In this document: positions 1-6,357 of the stretch, in pieces
How the letters are laid out: each line of letters opens with the position of its first letter
Position numbering within the stretch: position 1 is the first letter of the stretch
Assembly: GCA_903889445.1 (NCBI GenBank)
Contig: CAISXF010000096.1
Location: forward strand, 32,797 to 96,796
Length of the DNA stretch: 64,000 nt
Source of the DNA: an uncultured Pseudomonadota bacterium
GTDB lineage: Bacteria; Pseudomonadota; Gammaproteobacteria; Methylococcales; Methylomonadaceae
Direction of reading: 5' to 3'
Position numbers and translations under genes: made by a program
The notes under the pieces: generated by a model
Databases searched by the model: none
Told to the model about the DNA's origin: nothing
What the model saw: the letters and a program-made list of their open reading frames with translations, nothing else

Positions 1-364
1 CATCCACCTTTTCAACGTCGCAATCCGTTAAACTGACCACAACCGAGGTGAAGCGTAATTTTTTTACAGCGTTAATCGCCGCCGCGATAACTTTACGATA
101 ATTCTTTGCCGTCAACGGTTTTTGTTTGCCCAAACCAACCAATAAAACACGCTTGATTGCGCTGTTGGGAATGACGTTTAATAACAAGGTGTCGTCGATA
201 TTTCCAGCAATATCGTCACGCGCCACAATGGATGTTAATAACCCATTGGTTGCGTCATCGATGATTTTTGCTGCTGAACTCAGTTGTTGATTTGAGTAAA
301 TACCGACGATTAAACAATCGGATTTCAAGGTTTCAAGCGGGTTGGTTTCAATAGAATAATTCAT
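1..364 (-). CDS. pepA: Leucyl aminopeptidase (M17), N-terminal part, runs off the window
   Basis: The 121 visible codons begin MNYSIETNPLETLKSD and contain KRVLLVGLGKQKPLTAKNYR and AINAVKKLRFTSVVVS, the pattern of the macro-like N-terminal domain of family M17 leucine aminopeptidases. The catalytic two-metal domain would lie beyond position 1, so function is inferred from this domain only. In gammaproteobacteria PepA is a cytosolic manganese/zinc aminopeptidase that can also bind DNA. The ATG at 364 is the only plausible start, and no gene lies immediately upstream on the same strand. The gene closes the left side of the accessory region that reaches to the 1219-residue oxidoreductase. Confidence 0.8.
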   Translation of the reverse strand, partial: MNYSIETNPLETLKSDCLIVGIYSNQQLSSAAKIIDDATNGLLTSIVARDDIAGNIDDTLLLNVIPNSAIKRVLLVGLGKQKPLTAKNYRKVIAAAINAVKKLRFTSVVVSLTDCDVEKVD

Positions 365-389
365 GTTTTTCCTGATTATTGTCAACGTT

Positions 390-428
390 AAAAAAAAGCG
401 ATAACATCCCACAAAAAGACATTATCGC
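390..428 (-). terminator. Rho-independent terminator
   Basis: GCGATAA at 398-404 pairs with TTATCGC at 422-428. On the minus strand the hairpin is followed by a run of eight T. It would stop transcripts leaving the toxin-antitoxin and methyltransferase remnants before they reach pepA. Confidence 0.6.
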
Positions 429-509
429 CAACATCTAAAAGAATTTTTCGTTTATTATTGATTAAAAGTCGCCAATTTCGTTACACCTAACTTATTTTCA
501 ATTTTAATT

Positions 510-556
510 GTTCAACAATCGTCGCTTTGAAAGCCGCATCTAAACGGGCAAACGCA
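510..556 (-). repeat. Detached fragment of the oxidoreductase gene (copy D)
   Basis: Read on the minus strand this encodes FARLDAAFKATIVE, nearly the same as FARLDSAFKATIVE inside the 1219-residue oxidoreductase (DNA around 7303-7350). Reading continues into unrelated residues and a stop, and upstream it joins the methyltransferase remnant, so it is a stranded piece and not a gene. Two further pieces of the same gene lie at 2155-2219 and 2808-2928. Confidence 0.65.
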
Positions 557-559
557 TAT

Positions 560-707
560 TTGACCCGCCTGTTTTTTTTAGCTCAAAACTTTCATGTTGC
601 AAATGAGCAGGCAAATCCCCCATTTTTCCACCCGCAGGTAAATGTTGTAGTCGTTCTAAAACGATGCCTGAATAAATGCGCGTTTCGTGATTGGGGATTT
701 TCTTCAT
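560..707 (-). pseudogene. DNA cytosine-5 methyltransferase fragment
   Basis: From an ATG at 707 the minus strand reads MKKIPNHETRIYSGIVLERL followed by QHLPAGGKMGDLPAHLQHES. This resembles the stretch of C5-cytosine methyltransferases leading into the target-recognition domain (NH.T...S..V..R..H.P.GG...DLP..L). The catalytic PC and ENV motifs are absent, and the frame runs directly into the oxidoreductase fragment at 510-556. It is therefore a remnant. Its ATG overlaps the stop of the preceding small gene in an ATGA. Family assignment rests on pattern recognition over about 45 residues. Confidence 0.5.
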
Positions 708-928
708 AACACCAACTCGCGAAGCAACGGATTTTCTAACGTAATAATATAATCAAAAAGATAGCGTAGGTTTTTACGTTGGATAACTTGTTTATTTTCA
801 ATTTCTTCTAAATCGTCCTCTGTCCCCCAAAGCATTGGCACAAAAGGCAAAATGTAATCTTCGTTGTGTCGATAAGCAGGCAAATCACGAAACAACTTTC
901 TAAATTCAATCGTTAATTCAGATTTCAT
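704..928 (-). CDS. Chimeric RelE/HigB-like toxin remnant
   Basis: A 74-residue product whose first 18 residues, MKSELTIEFRKLFRDLPA, look like the start of a RelE/HigB-type mRNA interferase. The remainder (HNEDYILPFVPMLWGTEDD...) does not look like that family, and the conserved arginine- and tyrosine-bearing C-terminal strand is missing. The likely break is at RDLPAY, encoded by GATTTGCCTGCT, a 12-base string also present in the downstream methyltransferase fragment (GDLPAH). Its start overlaps the end of the upstream antitoxin-like gene, the usual coupling in toxin-antitoxin pairs. Whether the product is active is unknown; I infer it is not a working RelE. Confidence 0.45.
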   Translation of the reverse strand: MKSELTIEFRKLFRDLPAYRHNEDYILPFVPMLWGTEDDLEEIENKQVIQRKNLRYLFDYIITLENPLLRELVL

Positions 929-1178
929 CGAACCCTTTTTTTAACGTTTTGCCTTGATGCGATTGTTGCAACGCGGCTAACGCTAATTGCTCTAATTTTG
1001 GTTGTGGCTGTTCTAACGTGTTTTGCCATTGCAGCGTAGCGGTGTCGTTTTCGATGTCGTCAAACCACTGCAAAATAATTTCCTCTTGAATTGCAGGCGA
1101 TAAAACGGCGGCTTTTTCTATCAATTGGGCGAAGTTTGGCGTTGTTGGTTTTGCATCTGAATAACTTAATATGTTCAT
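918..1178 (-). CDS. Putative antitoxin, small acidic protein
   Basis: An 86-residue acidic protein beginning MNILSYSDAKPTTPNFAQLI and ending HQGKTLKKGFDEI, a tail typical of antitoxins that precede RelE-type toxins. It overlaps the next gene (704-928) by 11 bases. A close truncated paralogue sits at 40237-40458. The J-domain gene ends 17 bases upstream, so the three genes may be cotranscribed. I do not recognise a named antitoxin family; the role is inferred from the overlap and the tail. Confidence 0.5.
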   Translation of the reverse strand: MNILSYSDAKPTTPNFAQLIEKAAVLSPAIQEEIILQWFDDIENDTATLQWQNTLEQPQPKLEQLALAALQQSHQGKTLKKGFDEI

Positions 1179-1195
1179 GTTGTGACCTCACTTTT
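1165..1195 (-). repeat. Junction repeat shared by three loci (copy 1)
   Basis: The minus strand carries GAGGTCACAACATGAACA plus ATTAAG, the region around the start of the antitoxin-like gene. The same block occurs at 4908-4946 and 40445-40483, where the match extends further upstream. Confidence 0.6.
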
Positions 1196-2031
1196 CATTT
1201 CAAAGAATCTATAAACACTTCTACTTCTTGAAGCGAATAACAACGTTTTACAAGGCTAGCTCCAAGAAGAATAGACCAAAATCCAGATGATTTGGTGAAA
1301 ACACGCCATTCGTCAGCATATTGGTCATGGTATAACGTGTAACCGTTTTCATTTAATTCAGTTCTACATTTAACTTCAATGTTTGTATTTTTTTGTTCTG
1401 CTGCACACAAATCAAATTTAATTTTAATTCGATTAACTATATCCTTTGCATTACTTGGATTATTGCCCAGTATTTTTATTGCTTTATTTAATTCACTAGC
1501 CGCTGATTTATTTCCCAATTCAATTAGTTCTTTGGCAAATTCTAAAATTAAAGGATTTTCACCGAAATAAACTTTTAAAAATTCTTGCTCTAATTTGTTG
1601 GCAATTTTTGTACTATCGTCAAATAATTTCGATTCCATTAAATACGCTTTATAAGAATAGCCTAGCTTCCATGATATTTTTGATAATCTTTTTTCCAATT
1701 TTTCAATATCAGGATAATACTCGACAACAATATCCCAATCTGCTTTTAGAGGATCATAAGTCGGCTTTTGTTCTTCAAATCCATCGTAAGAATGTGAATT
1801 ATTTTTCTGTGTTTCAGTTTTAAAAGCACTGTCATATTCTTTTTTCTTACTTGGATCAGAAAGTACGCTGTAGGCTTCATTGAGTTCCGTCATTTTCTTA
1901 TGGGCATCGTCCCCGGAATAACGATCTGGATGATAAAGTTGAACCATTGCCTTATAAGCGGCTTTGATAACAATCAATTCTACAGATGGGAGAACGCCTA
2001 AAATGCTGTAATAGTCTTTGTTAATATCCAT
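1195..2031 (-). CDS. J-domain (DnaJ-like) protein
   Basis: A 278-residue protein with an N-terminal J domain (residues about 5-68): YYSILGVLPSVELIVIKAAY, the HPD tripeptide at 34-36 and the closing LNEAYSVLSDPSKKKEYD. HPD stimulates Hsp70 ATPase, so the protein can be expected to recruit DnaK. The rest lacks the glycine-rich and zinc-finger regions of true DnaJ and is predicted helical with no recognised domain. The last 60 residues (YTLYHDQYADEWRVFTKSSG...) look globular. J-domain proteins with private C-termini are common cargo of accessory islands. It may share a transcript with the antitoxin-like gene downstream. Confidence 0.75.
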   Translation of the reverse strand: MDINKDYYSILGVLPSVELIVIKAAYKAMVQLYHPDRYSGDDAHKKMTELNEAYSVLSDPSKKKEYDSAFKTETQKNNSHSYDGFEEQKPTYDPLKADWDIVVEYYPDIEKLEKRLSKISWKLGYSYKAYLMESKLFDDSTKIANKLEQEFLKVYFGENPLILEFAKELIELGNKSAASELNKAIKILGNNPSNAKDIVNRIKIKFDLCAAEQKNTNIEVKCRTELNENGYTLYHDQYADEWRVFTKSSGFWSILLGASLVKRCYSLQEVEVFIDSLK

Positions 2032-2154
2032 TATTTTAGTTTTTAAAAGGTAGTTAAGGTTTCGTGTGACAATTTTATCGTAAATATGTAACTAAAACGC
2101 AGGATTCAAACTCAAAAATCCAAACCCTGCATCTGTACTTCTAGCTGTATTGCC

Positions 2155-2219
2155 TACTTCGTCAACAAATAATCCAACCAAAGATTAGACACAATTCCTG
2201 CACGCTGTTTTGTTTTAAG
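2155..2219 (-). repeat. Copy of the oxidoreductase 3' end (copy B)
   Basis: About 65 bases match the last coding bases and stop region of the oxidoreductase gene (6358-6422), including the string AATCCAACCAAAGATTAGAC. The copy lies just downstream of the DUF2442 gene and in the same orientation as the parent gene. A possible hairpin (GCAGG at 2099-2103 with CCTGC near 2127) lies beyond it. Confidence 0.8.
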
Positions 2220-2484
2220 CAGCGTTCAATTCAAAATGTAATTGCTGTTTTTCCGCTAGTTTTTGATAAATGCTATCGGGGCATAATTCCAAACCGTTTT
2301 TCCAACACAATGCACCTAATTCCAAAAAAAACTGTTTGAAATAAGTTTCATCTTTTAGCGGTAAAACCAATTCTGCATCTCTATCGACTAACGACTGTAA
2401 ATCATAATCACCGAAAGAATTATCAGAAAAATGAAGGCGTAAGATTTTTTGTTGCAAATAATAAGCACGAATAATTTTAATCAT
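2215..2484 (-). CDS. DUF2442 family protein
   Basis: An 89-residue protein from MIKIIRAYYLQQKILRLHFS through YDLQSLVDRD, FKQFFLELGALCWKNGLELC and PDSIYQKL, the signature of DUF2442: a short beta fold ending in a W.NG.EL.PD..Y motif. The ATG at 2484 is preferred over one five codons earlier because it sits inside the terminal ATGATTAA of the preceding DUF4160 gene, the usual overlap for this pair. DUF4160-DUF2442 pairs are widespread in accessory DNA and have been regarded as toxin-antitoxin-like, with no proven activity that I know of. Two intact pairs occur at 12017-13155. Its 3' end touches oxidoreductase-end copy B. Confidence 0.75.
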   Translation of the reverse strand: MIKIIRAYYLQQKILRLHFSDNSFGDYDLQSLVDRDAELVLPLKDETYFKQFFLELGALCWKNGLELCPDSIYQKLAEKQQLHFELNAA

Positions 2485-2744
2485 TGTCAGCTCCCGCAAT
2501 GCGTTGTAAAGGTTTTAAAGCAACAGCTAATTCCCAATTTTCGCGTAATTCTTCTTGATGGTCTTTTGCCCATTCGCGCACTAATTTGACTGCTTTGCTG
2601 GGTAATTTTCCTGCTAACAATTCACCGCTTTCGATAGCAAATTGCGCTTGTTGCCCTTGATAATCAACATGAAAATGCTGGCGGATTATGGTCATCATTG
2701 TACATCCGAATGTAAATGCCGAAGAAATAAGAAATGATGGGCAT
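2477..2744 (-). pseudogene. DUF4160 family gene with a frameshift
   Basis: From the ATG at 2744 the minus strand reads MPIISYFFGIYIRMYNDDHN then PP, the normal DUF4160 N-terminus. The family motif PPHFH should follow, but an extra base near 2678 shifts the frame and gives an early stop. The second part (HFHVDYQGQQAQFAIESGEL ... LVREWAKDHQEELRENWELA) continues in another frame to 2477. One inserted base therefore separates two halves of an otherwise normal gene of about 88 codons. It is either a recent pseudogene, a sequencing error or, less likely, programmed frameshifting. The end overlaps the DUF2442 start. Confidence 0.7.
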
Positions 2745-2768
2745 TTGGTTTTCCTTTTGGAAGTTAAA

Positions 2769-2798
2769 CAGTGACGCAGATTTTAAACTACGTCACTG
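2769..2798. terminator. Strong hairpin beyond oxidoreductase-end copy C
   Basis: CAGTGACG at 2769-2776 pairs perfectly with CGTCACTG at 2791-2798. Only three T follow on the minus strand, so it is a modest terminator. It lies where a transcript of the DUF4435 gene would end, just past copy C. Confidence 0.45.
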
Positions 2799-2807
2799 CA
2801 TTTTGAA

Positions 2808-2928
2808 TTACTTCGACAACAAATAATCCAACCAAAGATTAGACAATTTCTCTTGGACGGTGTTTTGTTTGAGACGCTTCGTAATTTTGCACACGGTAGA
2901 ATTGACTCGCTTCAAATTTTTCCGCTAC
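2808..2928 (-). repeat. Internally deleted copy of the oxidoreductase 3' end (copy C)
   Basis: Positions 2808-2877 match the gene end at 6358-6427, and 2876-2928 match an internal part at about 7196-7250 (encoding AEKFEASQFYRVQNYEA against AEKFEAGQFYRVQNYEA). The two parts are fused at a short ACGC identity present at both source points, so about 770 bases were lost. The reading frame is broken after the junction. This is a decayed copy lying directly beyond the DUF4435 gene. Confidence 0.8.
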
Positions 2929-2936
2929 ATCATATT

Positions 2937-3830
2937 TTAAGCTCGGATTCGTCTTTGTAATAAATCAACTAAATTTTGAAAATCCGTAGGCTGTTGATTT
3001 AAAGGTAATGCCAATAATTCTTTTACAACTTGTTTCGTTTTTTCTTTTCCTTGAAGATATTTGTCGTTTCTATCTTGTACTTGAAAACATTGATTCATAA
3101 TGCTGTTCATAATTTCTTTGCCTGAAAGTTGTTCAAGCCAAGTTCCACAATCATATTGAAGCGGTAATGTTCCCCCGCTTAATTTTTGAATCATCTCAAA
3201 ATAAATTTGTTTCACAAAATGAACCGTTAAAATTTCGTCGATTTCATTTTTCTTTAATTCCATTTCTGTCAGTTGTTCAAGTGCTTGTTCGCCATCCTCT
3301 TTGCATTTGAATTTACTAAAATCACTGAAATTACAACGGAGTTTTTTTGTTATTTTTTTATTCAAATCTAAAATTGTGAAGTTTGCCGCATCAATAAAAA
3401 TTCGTTGATTACATTCGCCTAAAATTCGTGCTTTTAAATCGTTGAGATTTGTTTTTAAAAACTGTGAATTCGATAAATAGGTTGGTTCAATGAAATAGTT
3501 TTCTAATTCTCTTTTCTTCCAAATCAACAAATTATGCAGGCTTAAATCTGGAAAACTATTCCATGATTTTTCAACAGTTGAATCATCGTTATCATCACGG
3601 TCAATCAAAAAATAATATGACGGATGATGATAAAACAACGCTTGCGCGGCACTTCTCACATTATCGCAATGACCTATCGATTGAACCGTAATTTGTCCCA
3701 AGCCATTGTTGTTCAACAACTCTTTCATTACGATTGGATCAAACGCTTGATTGTCCTTACCTTCAACGAATAATGTGTGTTTCGCACTTTGCAACACATC
3801 TTCAACTGCCGCCCCGCGTTTGAATATCAT
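2937..3830 (-). CDS. DUF4435 / TOPRIM-like effector, AriB-like
   Basis: A 297-residue protein with LFVEGKDNQAFD near the N-terminus (Glu23) and YYFLIDRDDND at about 72-82, the glutamate and DxD of a TOPRIM-type nuclease core as in DUF4435 proteins. It overlaps the preceding ATPase gene by four bases (ATGA), so the two are translated together. An ABC-type ATPase followed by a DUF4435 protein is the composition of the PARIS anti-phage system, where AriA senses a phage anti-restriction protein and releases AriB, a tRNA-cleaving toxin. The assignment as AriB-like is inference from domains and order. Other ATPase-TOPRIM pairs (split OLD-like nucleases) are the alternative. Confidence 0.65.
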   Translation of the reverse strand: MIFKRGAAVEDVLQSAKHTLFVEGKDNQAFDPIVMKELLNNNGLGQITVQSIGHCDNVRSAAQALFYHHPSYYFLIDRDDNDDSTVEKSWNSFPDLSLHNLLIWKKRELENYFIEPTYLSNSQFLKTNLNDLKARILGECNQRIFIDAANFTILDLNKKITKKLRCNFSDFSKFKCKEDGEQALEQLTEMELKKNEIDEILTVHFVKQIYFEMIQKLSGGTLPLQYDCGTWLEQLSGKEIMNSIMNQCFQVQDRNDKYLQGKEKTKQVVKELLALPLNQQPTDFQNLVDLLQRRIRA

Positions 3831-4921
3831 TGATTTTCTCCCGCTTCATCATCACTTGTCAGAATAGCGCGATAAGACTCATCAACAGAACGAAAAATTT
3901 CCTCTGAATGCGTAGCTAAAATGTATTGATTATGCGGTGCAAGTTTATGAAGTTGTCTGACAAAATCGCCTTGCCATTCAGTATTTAAATGCAATTCAGG
4001 TTCATCAATTAAAACAATTCCCGAATGTGTTTGCGTATTTTTCCAAATCAAAAAAAGTGTGGCGATGATTTCTTTTTGCCCTGAACTCAGTCCATCAAAA
4101 GAAAATGATTCTTGTCCGCCAATTGGCTTGATACGAATATCAACTTTGTTGTTTGGCAATGGACGCAAATTTTCAATTTGCCCACCACAATACTTTTCAA
4201 TGAGCGTGTTTAGTTTAGTGAGTGTTTCTGCTGATTCTTGTTCATAAATTCCTTCAAATAAAGCCGCTTTCCCCATCAAAGAACGAACAATTTCTAATTT
4301 AAAAGAACTAACAGGCGTAATGCCGCGTCGCATCGGTGAAATACGCATGTTTCGTTGTGACGAATAATCATCCGACATCATCCCAAGTTCGGGGTTTGAT
4401 TCTTGCACTTTGCGATAACTATTGAAATGTAACAGCGGTGGCATAATTAACGGCTCGCTCGAAAACGATAGAACGCTATTTAAAAAATAATCGATTTCAT
4501 CTAAATATGTTTTTTTGTCACTACGAAAGGAATCGAATAATTTATCGCCTTTTGTTTGAACTCGCGTAAAACCCTGTTTTTTATCAATCGTTAAAGAAAC
4601 CGTGCATTTTTTTGAACCATTTTCAAATTCACCTGAAATAGTTGATTCTTGTTGCCCTGCTTTAATTAACAAACTGGCAATATCAAACAGTAATTCACTG
4701 TCTCGAAAACGATTAACTTTTTCACCCATAATTGCTGCTAACATCAACAAAGAACAGCATTCAAGAATAGATGTTTTACCACCGCCATTTTTGCTACCAA
4801 AAACTAAAATATCTGCATCGTTTTTCATCACAGGTTGCGGGAACTCAATTTCTAATGAATCGAGCTTTTTATAATTTTTGATGCTTAACTTGTTAAGGCG
4901 AATAGTGCTTAATTTGTTCAT
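3827..4921 (-). CDS. ABC/SMC-type AAA ATPase, AriA-like
   Basis: A 364-residue ATPase: N-terminal strand KLSIKNYKKLDSLEIEF, Walker A GSKNGGGKT at 42-50, ABC signature LSSGQ at about 278, Walker B IVLIDEPELHL at about 302-312 and the switch histidine in ATHSEE at about 336. The short insert between Walker A and the signature suits stand-alone defence ATPases and not a DNA-repair SMC. It precedes and overlaps the DUF4435 gene, forming a probable two-gene PARIS-like defence operon. The start and upstream 27 bases lie in a junction repeat shared with two toxin-antitoxin loci, and upstream of it a stub of an XRE-like gene end (LEAKNEVTT then stop) remains. Confidence 0.7.
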   Translation of the reverse strand: MNKLSTIRLNKLSIKNYKKLDSLEIEFPQPVMKNDADILVFGSKNGGGKTSILECCSLLMLAAIMGEKVNRFRDSELLFDIASLLIKAGQQESTISGEFENGSKKCTVSLTIDKKQGFTRVQTKGDKLFDSFRSDKKTYLDEIDYFLNSVLSFSSEPLIMPPLLHFNSYRKVQESNPELGMMSDDYSSQRNMRISPMRRGITPVSSFKLEIVRSLMGKAALFEGIYEQESAETLTKLNTLIEKYCGGQIENLRPLPNNKVDIRIKPIGGQESFSFDGLSSGQKEIIATLFLIWKNTQTHSGIVLIDEPELHLNTEWQGDFVRQLHKLAPHNQYILATHSEEIFRSVDESYRAILTSDDEAGENQ

Positions 4922-4946
4922 GTTGTGACCTCGTTTTTCGCTTCCA
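4908..4946 (-). repeat. Junction repeat shared by three loci (copy 2)
   Basis: On the minus strand the block runs from TGGAAGCGAAAAACGAGG through TCACAACATGAACA to ATTAAG. It matches 40445-40483 at every position but one. There it is the end of an XRE gene (coding MEAKNEVTT) plus the start of the antitoxin-like gene. Here the upstream gene is reduced to this stub and the downstream start codon now serves the ATPase. Confidence 0.75.
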
Positions 4947-5024
4947 GAAATTTGAGCTGCATAAATTTACAGATTGCTTTCGTTAATGAATACAAATTCT
5001 TCAACGAAAGCAGAAAACTTATTT

Positions 5025-6284
5025 TTATTGCCCACCTCGTACCAAACGAATCTCACCAGCTGATGATCTATCATTGTAAGTAGAAGTACCGTCAACAAAA
5101 TAAACAGTTCGGGCATTATTCATAATACTTGATGATGATGATGTCCATGTCCACCAATCAGAGGGTGTATTTGGAAAGTAAGCTCCTATAATCGCAGGGT
5201 TTTCTATTACTCTATCGTTCCAATTACTACATTCACCATTTTCACGATATTCACCATCTGAACAATAAACGATGGATAACAGTTCTTTCTCTGATGGCAA
5301 TCTCCAATCGCTTGAACCACACAAACCAATTTCATTCACTGCATTGACGTAATTACTGGTATCGCAAAAACCATCGTCATAACAATTTAGATATTCAGAC
5401 ACTTTACCGCTTTTACTTCCATTAGAATAACGCCAGTTTTTGTCACGCAATCCCCCGTCATTAGTTTTAAGTTCCCAAATAAAACCTGTTCCGTTGTCTT
5501 TTGTGCAAGCCCATTCATTATTTGCTTTGCCAAGAATCGGATCCTTTGGACAACCTTTCTGACCTGCCAGCGCACCATTGTTACAAACTTTCGTGTATTT
5601 AATCGGCAAAGTCTTTTTTACTTCAACGATTTTTACAATTTCGTTACTAGCTAAAACGGGAATTCCTTCATCTGAAGCGACAGCCTTCAATTTAAATGAG
5701 CCTTCTTTTTTGTAATCATGAGTGAAAGTGACTGATTTTTCGTTAATTACAGGTTTTATTTCTTTTAAAGAGCCGTCGCCCCAATCAACACTAATAGAAT
5801 CCAAATTGTTATTTGTATCTTTTGGAACGAAGACTATCGAAAACTGGCTTTTTAATTTTGTAGGCGATTGAAACTGAGAAACTTGGAGCGTCGGTGGTTC
5901 ATTTTTTGGCAAGACTTTTTCCACTTCAACATTGAAAATTCCACCTTCGGTAGAACCAATTAACGTATTTTTACTGTCGTAAATACCGACTTCATAAGGC
6001 TTTTTTCCTGTTGCAGTCATTACACGAGTCACAGTGCATTCTGTTTCTAAGCAGGTCATTGTGGTTGGACTTTTTCCAAAATCCATTTTTACGTTATAGC
6101 CTGTAGGCAATGGAGCTGTAAGCATGGCAGAAAATTGAATTTTTGAACCAATTGGTGCAGAAGCTGGAGTCACCGATGTTGATTTAATTTTCGATTCAAT
6201 TATTTCAATTGTTGGGCATTCCGCAGCATAAACTGAACCGCACAATGTGAAAATTGCGGCTGTTAACATTTTTAACTTTTTCAT
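5025..6284 (-). CDS. Secreted PKD / DUF1566 (Lcl-type) protein
   Basis: A 419-residue exported protein. The ATG at 6284 is chosen because GGAG lies eight bases upstream and the product then begins with a signal peptide, MKKLKMLTAAIFTLCGSVYA, cleaved before AECPTIEI. A PKD-like domain follows (about 150-215: VDWGDGS, FTHDYKKEGSFKLKAVASDE). The C-terminal half has the tryptophan-rich DUF1566/Lcl pattern (GFIWELKTNDGG, CGSSDWRLPSEKELLSI, WWTWTSS, RLVRGG). Such domains occur in surface proteins that bind host or matrix polymers. The gene stands alone between the defence ATPase and the oxidoreductase end. Confidence 0.75.
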   Translation of the reverse strand: MKKLKMLTAAIFTLCGSVYAAECPTIEIIESKIKSTSVTPASAPIGSKIQFSAMLTAPLPTGYNVKMDFGKSPTTMTCLETECTVTRVMTATGKKPYEVGIYDSKNTLIGSTEGGIFNVEVEKVLPKNEPPTLQVSQFQSPTKLKSQFSIVFVPKDTNNNLDSISVDWGDGSLKEIKPVINEKSVTFTHDYKKEGSFKLKAVASDEGIPVLASNEIVKIVEVKKTLPIKYTKVCNNGALAGQKGCPKDPILGKANNEWACTKDNGTGFIWELKTNDGGLRDKNWRYSNGSKSGKVSEYLNCYDDGFCDTSNYVNAVNEIGLCGSSDWRLPSEKELLSIVYCSDGEYRENGECSNWNDRVIENPAIIGAYFPNTPSDWWTWTSSSSSIMNNARTVYFVDGTSTYNDRSSAGEIRLVRGGQ

Positions 6285-6357
6285 TTCATCTCCATTTGTT
6301 CTATTGAGCAAAGCGAACTGAATAATGTCATCAGTCCGCTTCAAGATTAAAAAACTA

